A stretch of DNA of 64,000 nt. It comes from Thiodiazotropha sp040506275 (GTDB lineage: Bacteria > Pseudomonadota > Gammaproteobacteria > Chromatiales > Chromatiaceae). The first letter of the stretch is position 1. Each line of letters starts with the position of its first letter. The notes under the pieces are model-generated. The model ran no database searches. It was not told where the DNA came from and saw nothing but the letters and a program-made list of their open reading frames with translations. The position numbers and the translations under genes were made by a program. Below are positions 41,369 through 51,034 of the stretch, piece after piece. The DNA lies in assembly GCA_040506275.1 (NCBI GenBank), contig JBEVXD010000008.1, forward strand, positions 131,801 to 195,800, given 5' to 3'.

Positions 41369-41540
41369 AGGGGTATATTAACCGAAATTTGTTGTCTGCC
41401 TGACGCAATTATCTGGTGGAGCAGAATTGATTTTTTAAGTAGTGATGATTATCTCTCGCCAACAATTCCTAGCATGCTTATATAGCATGGGCCATTTCTT
41501 CAATTGAAAGTTCATTGTGGTTCGTCTGATGCTGCCGATG

Positions 41541-44006
41541 TCAGAATGGGTCCTCTATGGCTTTGACACTTCCTCGTGACTGCTCTTGCGAAGTACTGCT
41601 ATTACTATTCTGCTTGGGTTGCGCGGGGGCCTTGCCGACTTCGAATACTTCAAACATCGCCCTCGGATGACCAACCCCGACCGGTTCACCGGTTTCAGAA
41701 TCGATACGCATGGTGACCATGTCTGATGGCATCTCAGGGATACGCTCCTCTATCCCATTGAGTGCAACCTTCATATAGTCGATCCATGCGGGTAGTGCAG
41801 CGCGACCGCCTACTTCACCTCTACCCAGTGGGGAAACATCATCGAATCCTATCCAGGCAGTTGTCACCAGGTAGTGATTAAAACCGTTGAACCAGGCATC
41901 CTTCTGGTCATTGGTGGTGCCTGTTTTTCCAGCAATATCTTTTCTTCCCAGTACGCGGGCCTTTCGCGCTGTACCAAGCTGGATTACGTCACGCAGCATG
42001 GAGTGCATGAGATAGTGGTTCTGCTGGGTTATGGCTCGTGCAGCACAACGGGGAATTATCGGTTCAACTTGATCAGGGATTTCTGATTCAGGTGTGTCTA
42101 TTGGTGTTTGTTCGGCAGCTAGAGCGGCTGCCTGTTCCATGGCTTCGTCACATACCTGCAGGGGATTGGCTTGATATAGGAGCTCTCCATTCTCATCGCG
42201 TATTGATTCTATGATGTGTGATGAGACATAAAAACCACCATTTGCAAGCACACTATACCCTTCACCGATGGCAAGTGGAGTGACTGCGCCGCTGCCCAGT
42301 GCAAGTGATAGATCCCGTGGCAGCTGGTTTTTATCGAACCCAAAACGGCTGGCGTAGTTGATAGCGTGCTTTATGCCTATCTTTCTCAGTAATCGTATAG
42401 AGACCAGGTTACGTGAATGAGTCAAAGCGTATCTTAGACGGGTTGGCCCAAAGAATTTTCCGCTGTAGTTTTCTGGTCGCCATGCAGCTTCCAGCCCTTC
42501 ATCATCAAAGACCACAGGCGCATCGTTGATAATGCTTGCAGGGTTGAAGCCTGCTTCAAGTGCAGAGGAGTAGATGAAGGGTTTGAAACCAGAGCCTGGT
42601 TGCCGGTTTGCTTGTGTGACCCGGTTAAATTTGCTGAGGTAAAAGTCGTAGCCACCTACTAAGGCTTTAACTGCGCCGTTATCTGGGGAAAGAGAGACCA
42701 TGGCACCAGCAACCTTCGGTATCTGAGCAAGTCGCCAGTAGGGTGTCCCCTCATCATTCAGTTCGGTATAGAGGTAGACTTGGTCGCCTACCTTGAGTAT
42801 TTCTGCTGCCTGTTTGGGGTGCTGTTGTTTACGTTCATTATCAATATACGCACTGGCCCAGGATAATCCGGCCCAATCGATGATTAGATGTTCTCCCTGC
42901 GCCGACAGAACTGTGACCTCCTTCTCAGTTACAGCTATCACTACAGCTTTTTTTAAGTCGGCTGCATCGGGAAGTTCAGCGAGTTTTTCGATCAATGCTT
43001 CCTCTTCGGTCTCCTCGCTTATTTCATAAAATCCAGCAGTCCCACGGTAACCATGGCGTTTATCGTAGCTTTGAATTGCATCACGTAAAGCCCGGTTTGC
43101 CGCTTCCTGGAGATGGCTTTCGATAGAGGTTGTGATGGTGTAGCCTCTGGTATAGGCTTCTTGTCCAAAGCGCGTAACTGCTTCAGCCCGCGCCATTTCT
43201 GCCACATAAGGCGCCTCAATTTCGCTCGGGGCGGTATGGGGTTCGGCACTGATTGGATTAGTCTTGGCAGTCTCGTATTCAGCTTGGCTGATGTAGTCGA
43301 GATCCACCATCCGGCGTAGAACGTAATTGCGTCGAATCAATGCGCGCTGAGGACTTGAAAGGGGGTTGAGGCGCGAAGGTGCCTTGGGCAAACCGGCTAT
43401 CATAGCGATTTCAGAAAGCTCAAGTTTTTCAACTGGCCGGCCGTAATAGACTAAAGCAGCGGCACCCACGCCGTATGAACGATGACCGAGATAGATTTTG
43501 TTGAGATAGAGTTCGAGTATTTCCTCTTTGGAAAGCAGACGCTCTATCTTGAAGGAGAGAAATATCTCGTTGAGTTTGCGAGTGTAGGTCTTCTCGCTAC
43601 TAAGGAAGAAATTCCTTGCGACCTGCATCGTAATGGTGCTGCCACCTTGCCGGCGTTCACCGGTTAGGAGAAGCTGAACGGCTGCTCGTATTATGCCGTG
43701 ATAGTCCACGCCAGGGTGCTGGAAAAAGCGGTCATCTTCAGCAGCCAGAAAGGCTTGGATCATGAGTGGGGGGATTTCGTCAAAGTCGAGAGGCTCGCGA
43801 CGTTTTTCTCCAAACTCTGCGATCAACAGGTGGTCGCTGCTATAGATACGAAGGGGAACCTGTAGGTGCACATCCTTGAGTGTTTCGATGGATGGCAACT
43901 TGGGTTCAAGGTAGAGGTAGGTGCCATATAGACCGATAGCACCTATCGCCGAAAGGCCGAATAAGAAGTAAACGAGGTATCTTAAGAGTTTGTAGAACGA
44001 CTTCAT
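41541..44006 (-). CDS. mrcA: Penicillin-binding protein 1A
   Basis: Bifunctional class A PBP of about 821 residues. After one transmembrane helix (about 8-30) comes the GT51 glycosyltransferase (E-D-D-R-F-F-Q-H-P-G-V-D-Y, Q-G-G-S-T-I-T-M-Q, E-I-L-E-L-Y-L-N-K-I-Y-L-G). An OB-like insert is followed by the transpeptidase with S-x2-K (G-S-G-F-K-P-F, active Ser), S-R-N and K-T-G-T-T. It makes peptidoglycan at the inner membrane. I use ATG 44006; the frame is open from 44078 and no clear ribosome site decides it. It is divergent from pilMNOPQ, as in Pseudomonas. Confidence 0.93.
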   Translation of the reverse strand: MKSFYKLLRYLVYFLFGLSAIGAIGLYGTYLYLEPKLPSIETLKDVHLQVPLRIYSSDHLLIAEFGEKRREPLDFDEIPPLMIQAFLAAEDDRFFQHPGVDYHGIIRAAVQLLLTGERRQGGSTITMQVARNFFLSSEKTYTRKLNEIFLSFKIERLLSKEEILELYLNKIYLGHRSYGVGAAALVYYGRPVEKLELSEIAMIAGLPKAPSRLNPLSSPQRALIRRNYVLRRMVDLDYISQAEYETAKTNPISAEPHTAPSEIEAPYVAEMARAEAVTRFGQEAYTRGYTITTSIESHLQEAANRALRDAIQSYDKRHGYRGTAGFYEISEETEEEALIEKLAELPDAADLKKAVVIAVTEKEVTVLSAQGEHLIIDWAGLSWASAYIDNERKQQHPKQAAEILKVGDQVYLYTELNDEGTPYWRLAQIPKVAGAMVSLSPDNGAVKALVGGYDFYLSKFNRVTQANRQPGSGFKPFIYSSALEAGFNPASIINDAPVVFDDEGLEAAWRPENYSGKFFGPTRLRYALTHSRNLVSIRLLRKIGIKHAINYASRFGFDKNQLPRDLSLALGSGAVTPLAIGEGYSVLANGGFYVSSHIIESIRDENGELLYQANPLQVCDEAMEQAAALAAEQTPIDTPESEIPDQVEPIIPRCAARAITQQNHYLMHSMLRDVIQLGTARKARVLGRKDIAGKTGTTNDQKDAWFNGFNHYLVTTAWIGFDDVSPLGRGEVGGRAALPAWIDYMKVALNGIEERIPEMPSDMVTMRIDSETGEPVGVGHPRAMFEVFEVGKAPAQPKQNSNSSTSQEQSRGSVKAIEDPF

Positions 44007-44105
44007 GCGCTGGTTCACAGTTTTAGTTGATCCAGAGGGACCAGAATGGTTTCCAAGCAAAGTCGGATAGTCTAGCAAATAAAATGCGAGCTTTTTCAGC
44101 TCATT

Positions 44106-44125
44106 TGTGAAAAAATGTCTTCACA
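44106..44125. promoter_or_regulatory. Inverted repeat between mrcA and pilM
   Basis: TGTGAA-aaaatgtc-TTCACA, half-sites 8 bases apart, in the divergent promoter region about 90 bases before pilM. A factor-binding site is possible (the TGTGA..TCACA form recalls CRP/Vfr, though spacing is two longer). An AT-rich TATATAGT follows at 44142-44149. Confidence 0.4.
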
Positions 44126-44216
44126 AAAAAATCATTTGCTGCTATATAGTTACTTACTCTAGTTAAAGAGAATCCTAGTTAAGTTCTGCGGCATAAGGAT
44201 CGTTTGGGTAAACCGC

Positions 44217-45290
44217 ATGTCACTATTCGGAAGAAAAAAACCGCCTTTAATAGGCATAGACATCAGTTCGACAGCAGTTAAGCTGCTGGAGTTGTCGCAA
44301 GCCACTGGGCGCACCGGTTCGACCTACCGTGTCGAAGCTTATGGCGTAGAGCCGCTCCCCGGTAATGCTGTCGTTGAAAAGAACATCGCTGAAGTTGATG
44401 CTGTCGGCGAAGCGATACGTGCTGCGGTTCGGCGTTCTGGGTCTAAGGCCAAGCACGCTGCTGTAGCCGTTTCTGGGTCGGCAGTCATTACTAAGGTGAT
44501 TTCCATGCCCGCCACCCTGTCTGACCAGGAGCTGGAGAGTCAAATCCAGTTAGAGGCGGATCAATACATTCCCTACCCATTGGAAGAGGTCAATCTAGAC
44601 TTCGAGGTGATCGGGACTTCGGAGAAAAATCCGGAGTTGGTGGATGTGTTGCTGGCAGCCTCCCGTAGCGAGAATGTAGATGACCGGGTCGAAGCTTTGG
44701 ACATTGCCGGGCTTACTGCCAATATTGTGGATGTTGAAGCTTACGCCATGGAGAACGCCTGTTCCCAGCTGTTGGATCAGCTTCCCGAGCATGGTGAGGA
44801 TCAAACTGTCGCCATCGCTGACATCGGTGCTACGACCACGACACTGAATGTGCTCCACAACAATAAGATCATCTACACACGTGAACAGAATTTTGGTGGC
44901 CGCCAGCTGACTGAAGAGATTCAGAGACGCTACGGACTCTCAATCGAAGAAGCTGGTATGGCTAAGCGTCAGGGTGGTCTCCCTGATAACTACATTCCTG
45001 AAGTGCTGGAACCTTTCAAAGAGGCAATGGCACAACAGGTTAGCCGCTCACTTCAGTTTTTCTTCTCTTCCAGTGCCTACAACAGCGTGGATCATATTAT
45101 CCTTGCTGGCGGCAGTTCATCCATACCGGGTATTGATGACTTAGTGGAAGAGAAGTTGGGAACCCCGGCATCGGTTGCGAATCCATTCGCCAACATGTCG
45201 GTTTCATCCAGGGTAAAACCACAGGCTTTAAGTTCTGATGCTCCGGCATTAATGATTGCCTGTGGTCTCGCACTGAGGAGTTTCGACTGA
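44217..45290 (+). CDS. pilM: Type IV pilus inner-membrane assembly protein PilM
   Basis: Cytoplasmic actin-like protein of 357 residues. The ATP-binding elements G-I-D-I-S-S-T-A-V-K (13-22), the D-I-G-A-T-T-T-T-L-N phosphate loop (about 202-211) and L-A-G-G-S-S-S-I-P-G near 300 are visible. PilM binds the PilN cytoplasmic tail and links the motor to the alignment complex. It is the first gene of pilMNOPQ. The stop of pilM overlaps the start of pilN by one base (TGATGG). Confidence 0.95.
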   Translation: MSLFGRKKPPLIGIDISSTAVKLLELSQATGRTGSTYRVEAYGVEPLPGNAVVEKNIAEVDAVGEAIRAAVRRSGSKAKHAAVAVSGSAVITKVISMPATLSDQELESQIQLEADQYIPYPLEEVNLDFEVIGTSEKNPELVDVLLAASRSENVDDRVEALDIAGLTANIVDVEAYAMENACSQLLDQLPEHGEDQTVAIADIGATTTTLNVLHNNKIIYTREQNFGGRQLTEEIQRRYGLSIEEAGMAKRQGGLPDNYIPEVLEPFKEAMAQQVSRSLQFFFSSSAYNSVDHIILAGGSSSIPGIDDLVEEKLGTPASVANPFANMSVSSRVKPQALSSDAPALMIACGLALRSFD

Positions 45291-45850
45291 TGGCGCGCAT
45301 TAACTTACTCCCATGGCGGGAAGCAGAACGTAAAGAGCGCCAGAAAGAGTTTGGGATGATGGTTCTGGCAGGTGCGTTATTATCTGCCTTTGCCGTGTAT
45401 GGTGTACACAGCATCATTCAGTCTCAAATTGAGGCGCAAAATCAACGTAATAACTACCTGAAGCAAGAGATTAAGACGGTTGAAAAACAGATTAGTGAAA
45501 TACGTGATCTGGATAAGACCAAACAGAACCTACTTGCCAGAATGAACATCATCCAAGAGTTGCAAAGTAGTCGGCCGCAGATCGTGCATCTGTTCGATGA
45601 GGTTGTGACGACACTGCCGGATGGGGTCTACCTCGATGAGATCGAGCAATCAGGTAATAAAGTTGCCTTTAAAGGACAGGCCCAATCCAATGCCCGGGTA
45701 TCTTCCATGATGAGAAACATCGATAGCTCTGAATGGTTGGATAATCCAACGCTGGATTTTATCGAGAGCAAGGAGAAAACTGGGACAGGATACAGCAACT
45801 TCAAGCTCACGGTTAAACAAGCCTCCCAGACAGCGGAGGTGGAAGAATGA
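45290..45850 (+). CDS. pilN: Type IV pilus alignment protein PilN
   Basis: Protein of 186 residues. The N-terminal M-A-R-I-N-L-L-P-W-R is the conserved peptide that docks in PilM. One transmembrane helix (about 22-42) is followed by a periplasmic coiled coil (about 45-90) and a small ferredoxin-like fold. It forms heterodimers with PilO. Overlaps pilM and pilO. Confidence 0.95.
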   Translation: MARINLLPWREAERKERQKEFGMMVLAGALLSAFAVYGVHSIIQSQIEAQNQRNNYLKQEIKTVEKQISEIRDLDKTKQNLLARMNIIQELQSSRPQIVHLFDEVVTTLPDGVYLDEIEQSGNKVAFKGQAQSNARVSSMMRNIDSSEWLDNPTLDFIESKEKTGTGYSNFKLTVKQASQTAEVEE

Positions 45851-46446
45851 ATTTTGAAGATCTCAACGAATTAGATCTGAACAATATAGGTATCTGGCCT
45901 GCTCCGGTTAAAGCTGTTGTTGTGGTGCTTGTGGCCGCTATTGTGATTGCAGCCGGTTATTATCTGATTATTGAAGACCAGCTCAATGGTCTTGAAACGG
46001 TGCAGAGCAAAGAGCAGACCTTACGTAAGGAATTTGAGACTAAGCAGGCCAAGGCTTCAAATCTGGATGCCTACCGCCAACAGCTGGAAGAGATGAAGCA
46101 GTCATTCGGTACTATGTTGAGGCAATTGCCCGACAAGACTGAAGTTGCAGAATTATTGGTGGATGTATCACAGACTGGTTTGGCATCAGGACTCGAGTTT
46201 GAACTCTTTAAGCCGCTAGAAGAAGTACCTAAGGAGTTTTACGCAGAACTGCCTATACAGGTTATTGTGAACGGTAAATATCATGAATTTGGTAGCTTTA
46301 TCAGCGGGCTGGCTGCATTACCGCGTATTGTGACCATTCATGACATTAAGATTAAGCGGGGTGACCCCAAAACGGGTAATGGTGAACTGATGTTGGAAGC
46401 AACAGCCAAGACCTACCGCTATCTTGACGAAGAGGAGGGAGAGTGA
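45847..46446 (+). CDS. pilO: Type IV pilus alignment protein PilO
   Basis: Protein of 199 residues: a short cytoplasmic tail, a transmembrane helix (about 22-42), a coiled coil (about 50-90) and a periplasmic domain. Partner of PilN; together they hold PilP and the secretin in register. Start ATG overlaps the pilN stop by four bases; stop overlaps pilP. Confidence 0.95.
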   Translation: MNFEDLNELDLNNIGIWPAPVKAVVVVLVAAIVIAAGYYLIIEDQLNGLETVQSKEQTLRKEFETKQAKASNLDAYRQQLEEMKQSFGTMLRQLPDKTEVAELLVDVSQTGLASGLEFELFKPLEEVPKEFYAELPIQVIVNGKYHEFGSFISGLAALPRIVTIHDIKIKRGDPKTGNGELMLEATAKTYRYLDEEEGE

Positions 46447-46982
46447 GCATGAGTATTGTGCTGCAAAAATACCGATTGCTGATCTCTTTGCTACCTGTGC
46501 TAATGATTTTCGGCTGCGCAAATCCTAACCTGGATGAGTTGAGAAATTACGTGGCTGATAAAAAATCTGCACCTCCTGCACGGATTGAACCGCTGCCTGA
46601 GATCCAGCAGATTGAAACTTTTCTCTACACTGAAGCAGGTCGCCGCAATCCTTTCGTTGATATGTCGGGTGAACAGGCCGAGGCCACCAGCGTAGCTGGT
46701 AACGGACTGCGGCCCGATATCAATCGACGCAAGGAAGAGTTGGAGGGTTTTCCGCTAGATTCGATCCGTATGGTTGGAACCTTGGAGCAGACCGGAGTTG
46801 CTTGGGGTCTTGTAAAGACTAAAGAGGGTACGGTGCATAAGGTAAAGAATGGCAACTATATGGGCCAGAATCATGGACGCATCATGCTGATTACTGAAGA
46901 CAGAATCGAATTGAACGAAATCGTTCAGGATGGTTCTGGTGGTTACATTGAGCGTCAGGCTTCGCTAGCGTTGGCGGAATAG
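46443..46982 (+). CDS. pilP: Type IV pilus lipoprotein PilP
   Basis: Lipoprotein of 179 residues. The signal peptide ends I-F-G-C with the lipid Cys at about 25. A flexible Pro-rich stretch is followed by the homology region with R-R-N-P-F-V-D, and a beta-sandwich ends around residue 170. It bridges PilNO to the PilQ secretin. GTG at 46443 overlaps pilO. The ATG at 46449, with GGAGGG before it, is an equally good start. Confidence 0.92.
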   Translation: MSMSIVLQKYRLLISLLPVLMIFGCANPNLDELRNYVADKKSAPPARIEPLPEIQQIETFLYTEAGRRNPFVDMSGEQAEATSVAGNGLRPDINRRKEELEGFPLDSIRMVGTLEQTGVAWGLVKTKEGTVHKVKNGNYMGQNHGRIMLITEDRIELNEIVQDGSGGYIERQASLALAE

Positions 46983-46998
46983 TCAAGAGGATTTCGAG

Positions 46999-49188
46999 AT
47001 GAGGGGTTTGCCAATGGCACTCAGACACTGTGGGATGGAACAATCTGGACTGGTTCGTGGCTTAACGCGCCGAGTTAATGGGTTGATGCTTCTGTTATTT
47101 TTTTGGGGATTGCCCATCGCAGCAATGGCCGGGCCTTCCCTGCAGTCCATAGATTTTTCCGCGCTACCTGGTGACAGGGTTCAAATTACTTTGGGGATGT
47201 CGGGGGCTGTCGATGAACCGGCAAGTTTCGTAACTGAGAACCCGGCTCGAATCTCTTTCGACTTTTCAGATGTCAGCAGCTCCCTGGGTTACAAAACCAA
47301 GCTGATTGGCGTAGGCCCAGCTCATAGCATCACTGCACTCGAAGCAGGGAACAGAACACGAATCGTTATCAACCTATCCTCAATGGTGGGTTATAAGACA
47401 GAGATCGATGACACCAATGTAAAGATTACTCTAGATGTCAGTAATCAGGGTATAGGTTCAAGTGCCAGTTTGGCGCAGGCGCCTGCCACTCCTACCGTTT
47501 CCTATGATCAGGCAGAAGAAAGTATGTCTTCTGCGGGCGAGTACGATATCACCAATATCGATTTTCGCCGCGGCGAGGCAGGTGAGGGTCGCGTTTTGCT
47601 AACGCTAGGTAATCCGTCAGTGCCGATCGATGTGCGTGAACAGGGTGGAAAAATCATTATGGAGGTCTTCAAGGCCTCGATTGACAGTTCCCTGGTTCAG
47701 TCTCTGGATGTGATGGATTTCGCAACCTCTGTCAGCAAGATTGAAACCAAGCCCGTTGGCGAGAATGTCGTCATTGAAATTACACCCATCGGTGAATATG
47801 ACTATCTTGCATATCAGGCAAATGAGGTCTTTGCTGTTGAGGTTCGTTCACTCTCCAAGCAGGAAAAAGAGGATCTGCTGAAAGAGAGGCTGGTGTTCAC
47901 AGGCGATAGGCTCTCGCTGAATTTTCAGGATATAGAGGTACGTGCCGTACTGCAGTTGCTTGCAGATTTTACAGGTCTGAACCTTGTGACCAGTGACACA
48001 GTTGATGGCAGAATCACACTGAGATTAAAAAATGTACCTTGGGATCAGGCTCTCGATATCATCCTGAAATCAAAGGGATTGACCAAGCGCCAGATCGACA
48101 ATGTGATCATGGTGGCGCCAACAGAAGAGGTTGCAGCGCGCGAACAGCTCGAACTTGAGTCGCAGCAGAAAATTGAAGAATTGGCACCACTGCGTTCCGA
48201 TTTTATTCAGGTTAACTACGCCAAGGCCGAGGATTTAGCTGAACTGCTGAAATCTGAAGAGAACAGACTTCTGTCCGAACGGGGCAATGTAACGGTTGAT
48301 GTGCGAACCAATACTCTTTTGATCCAGGATACGGCTGCGAAACTGGAAGATATTCGTCGTTTGCTTCAGAAGCTCGATATCCCGGTCAGGCAGGTGCTCA
48401 TCGAGTCTCGGATCGTGATTGCCAACAACGATTTTGCCAAGGATCTGGGTGTGCGTTTCGGTGCAAATTTTGATGGCTCATTCGACGATAATTTCACATT
48501 GACCGCAGGTGCTTTGCCAGGCTATCTGGATAATTCTTCCAATATTGCACCCGGTGTAGAGAACAATGGTGATGACGGCGATGACGCCAATCGGGAAGCC
48601 CTGATGGTGAATCTGCCGGTCAACTCAGCTTCCGGTGGATTGAACTTTCTGGTGGGCAAGGTTGGTAGCTATCTGTTGCAGCTGGAATTGACTGCGATGC
48701 AGACAGAAGGTCGAGGTGAATTGATCTCGAGTCCTCGAGTAATTACATCAGATCAGACCCAGGCCTCAATCAAACAGGGTGTAGAGATTCCTTACCAGGA
48801 GGCTACCTCCAGTGGTGCTACTAAAATCTCTTTCAAAGAGGCACTGTTGAAGCTTGATGTGACACCTCATATTACGCCGGACGACAGAATCAGAATGGAC
48901 CTGATCATCAACAAGGATAACCCAGATTATACCCGTTCAATTCTAGGTGTTCCCCCTATCGATACTCGTAAGATCGAGACCACAGTGCTTGTGGACAACG
49001 GGGAGACTGTTGTGCTGGGTGGTGTTTTTGAGAGAAACAAAACCAAGAGCACTGAGAAAGTACCCTTCTTTGGCGATATCCCATATGCCGGGGTACTGTT
49101 CAGACGTAACGAGCAAGTTGATGACAATAATGAGCTGTTGATTTTCGTAACCCCGAAAATCCTCAAGGAGACCCTCACGGTTCGCTAG
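46999..49188 (+). CDS. pilQ: Type IV pilus secretin PilQ
   Basis: Outer-membrane channel protein of 729 residues. A long signal region (hydrophobic about 30-48, cleavage after A-M-A) precedes two AMIN peptidoglycan-binding domains (about 50-290), the N0/N1 domains (S-L-N-F-Q-D-I-E-V-R-A-V-L about 305) and the secretin barrel (I-E-S-R-I-V-I-A-N-N near 470 to L-L-I-F-V-T-P-K-I at the end). The start codon ATG lies 16 bases after pilP. It ends the pil operon with a strong terminator, so aroK is probably read separately. Confidence 0.95.
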   Translation: MRGLPMALRHCGMEQSGLVRGLTRRVNGLMLLLFFWGLPIAAMAGPSLQSIDFSALPGDRVQITLGMSGAVDEPASFVTENPARISFDFSDVSSSLGYKTKLIGVGPAHSITALEAGNRTRIVINLSSMVGYKTEIDDTNVKITLDVSNQGIGSSASLAQAPATPTVSYDQAEESMSSAGEYDITNIDFRRGEAGEGRVLLTLGNPSVPIDVREQGGKIIMEVFKASIDSSLVQSLDVMDFATSVSKIETKPVGENVVIEITPIGEYDYLAYQANEVFAVEVRSLSKQEKEDLLKERLVFTGDRLSLNFQDIEVRAVLQLLADFTGLNLVTSDTVDGRITLRLKNVPWDQALDIILKSKGLTKRQIDNVIMVAPTEEVAAREQLELESQQKIEELAPLRSDFIQVNYAKAEDLAELLKSEENRLLSERGNVTVDVRTNTLLIQDTAAKLEDIRRLLQKLDIPVRQVLIESRIVIANNDFAKDLGVRFGANFDGSFDDNFTLTAGALPGYLDNSSNIAPGVENNGDDGDDANREALMVNLPVNSASGGLNFLVGKVGSYLLQLELTAMQTEGRGELISSPRVITSDQTQASIKQGVEIPYQEATSSGATKISFKEALLKLDVTPHITPDDRIRMDLIINKDNPDYTRSILGVPPIDTRKIETTVLVDNGETVVLGGVFERNKTKSTEKVPFFGDIPYAGVLFRRNEQVDDNNELLIFVTPKILKETLTVR

Positions 49189-49210
49189 TTCATCTTCTAA
49201 TATCATCACC

Positions 49211-49241
49211 AAGGCGCACCTGAATGGTGCGCCTTTTTTTT
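49211..49241 (+). terminator. Rho-independent terminator of pilMNOPQ
   Basis: AAGGCGCACC-tgaat-GGTGCGCCTT followed by T7, a perfect 10-bp stem 20 bases after the pilQ stop. Confidence 0.92.
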
Positions 49242-49387
49242 GTAGATTATTACCTGTATTACATTATTCCCTTGCCGGTTATTCCCAGGATTAGTGCGCG
49301 CTTTTCGAATAATCCTTTTCTGTGCGGCATAATGTGCTGTATAAACTAATCATAACGCCACAGCCACTTCAGCCTATCGATGATTGT

Positions 49388-49909
49388 ATGCATGTTCAAA
49401 ACCTTTTTCTAATCGGCCCCATGGGCGCTGGTAAGACCACTGTCGGTCGACAGTTGGCCGAATATTTCCGGAAGGAGTTTATTGACTCCGATCAGGAAAT
49501 ACAGCGTCGAACAGGCGTTGATATACCGACCATATTTGAGTTTGAAGGAGAGAAGGGTTTTCGATTGCGTGAACAAGAGGTAATCAACGAGTTAACTGCC
49601 AGAGATGGGGTGGTTCTGGCTACCGGTGGTGGGGCTGTGACCAATGAGCAGAACCGTAAAGTGCTCTCATCAAGAGGTTTGGTAATCTATCTCCACTGCA
49701 CAATAGAGCAGCAGTATGAGAGAACCCACAGAGATAAGAATCGTCCGCTACTTCAGACGGATGATCCCAAGTCGAAATTGAAATCACTGATGGCTGAACG
49801 GGATCCACTCTATCGGCAAACCTCGGATATATTGATCAGTACTGAGGGCAGGAACACTCAGGCCGTGGTGCAGGATATACGCAAACAGATCATTTCACTT
49901 AATTCATAG
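49388..49909 (+). CDS. aroK: Shikimate kinase
   Basis: Enzyme of 173 residues in the aromatic amino-acid pathway. P-loop L-I-G-P-M-G-A-G-K-T-T (about 8-18), D-S-D-Q-E-I (Walker B, 34-39) and A-T-G-G-G-A-V shikimate-binding loop (about 77-83) are visible, and the R-D-K-N-R-P-L-L lid is present. The ATG at 49388 gives the usual N-terminus M-x-x-x-N-L-F-L-I-G; an open frame reaches back to 49322 with no family similarity. It is followed by aroB 10 bases later. Confidence 0.95.
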   Translation: MHVQNLFLIGPMGAGKTTVGRQLAEYFRKEFIDSDQEIQRRTGVDIPTIFEFEGEKGFRLREQEVINELTARDGVVLATGGGAVTNEQNRKVLSSRGLVIYLHCTIEQQYERTHRDKNRPLLQTDDPKSKLKSLMAERDPLYRQTSDILISTEGRNTQAVVQDIRKQIISLNS

Positions 49910-49919
49910 GATTTAAGCC

Positions 49920-51011
49920 TTGAGTAACTATGAAAAACAGTTGGATGTCGATTTAGGCGACAGAAGTTATCCAATTTTTATTGGCGAAGGTGTGCATGCC
50001 GAGCATGGACACTATCGAGACGCCATTCCGGGGCGTCAGGTTATGGTTGTCAGTAATGAAACTGTAGCGCCACTCTATCTGGAAAAAACCATCGAAGCGC
50101 TGGCCGGTTATGAAGTGGCCACCTGTATTCTGCCAGATGGTGAACAGTACAAAACCTTGGATATGGTAAATCGTATATATACTGCTTTACTTGAGCATCA
50201 CTTCACCCGTCAATCCACGCTCATCGCATTGGGTGGTGGGGTGATTGGGGATATGACCGGTTTCGCTGCAGCTACCTATCAACGTGGAGTGCATTTTATC
50301 CAGGTGCCTACAACACTGCTGGCCCAGGTCGACTCTTCTGTAGGGGGTAAGACTGGTGTAAATCATAAGCAGGGAAAAAATATGATTGGCGCCTTTTACC
50401 AACCACGGTTGGTGCTGGCAGACACCGCAACATTGAAGACCCTTGATGATCGGCAGTTTTCCTCTGGTTTGGCTGAGATTATCAAGTATGGATTGATAGC
50501 TGATGAGCCGTTTTTTTCATGGCTGGAAGAAAATATGGATGGTCTGCTGGCACGAGATCCAGATTTGCTGGCCTATGCTATACAGGTCTCATGTCAATGT
50601 AAGGCAGAGGTTGTTGAGGCTGATGAAAAAGAGGCGGGTCAGCGCGCGTTACTAAATCTTGGCCACACCTTTGGGCATGCTATAGAGACTGGCATGGGCT
50701 ATGGGGAGTGGCTGCATGGAGAGGCTGTGGGTACCGGGATGTGTATGGCCGCGGATCTATCCCACCGATTGGGATGGTTTTCTCAACAGGCGTTTGATCG
50801 CACGATTCGTTTGATAGAGCGGGCGAAGCTGCCAGTGAATCCACCAAAAGAACTTACACCAGCACGCTTTCTCGAATTGATGGCGGTTGATAAAAAGGTT
50901 GTGGATGGACAGTTAAGGCTTGTTCTTCTTAAAGAAATCGGCCAGTCTTTGGTTACTGATGATTTCGATCGTCAGATATTAGAACAAACCTTATTACATT
51001 ATTCTGACTGA
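49920..51011 (+). CDS. aroB: 3-dehydroquinate synthase
   Basis: Shikimate-pathway enzyme of 363 residues. NAD-binding G-G-G-V-I-G-D-M-T-G-F-A-A-A-T-Y (about 100-115), the substrate loop T-T-L-L-A-Q-V-D-S-S-V-G-G-K-T and metal ligands E-I-I-K-Y-G, L-N-L-G-H-T-F-G-H-A-I-E are present. TTG start. Organised with aroK and the following damX-like gene, as in Pseudomonas and E. coli. Confidence 0.97.
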   Translation: MSNYEKQLDVDLGDRSYPIFIGEGVHAEHGHYRDAIPGRQVMVVSNETVAPLYLEKTIEALAGYEVATCILPDGEQYKTLDMVNRIYTALLEHHFTRQSTLIALGGGVIGDMTGFAAATYQRGVHFIQVPTTLLAQVDSSVGGKTGVNHKQGKNMIGAFYQPRLVLADTATLKTLDDRQFSSGLAEIIKYGLIADEPFFSWLEENMDGLLARDPDLLAYAIQVSCQCKAEVVEADEKEAGQRALLNLGHTFGHAIETGMGYGEWLHGEAVGTGMCMAADLSHRLGWFSQQAFDRTIRLIERAKLPVNPPKELTPARFLELMAVDKKVVDGQLRLVLLKEIGQSLVTDDFDRQILEQTLLHYSD

Positions 51012-51034
51012 TCTCATTTTTTACGGGGACAATA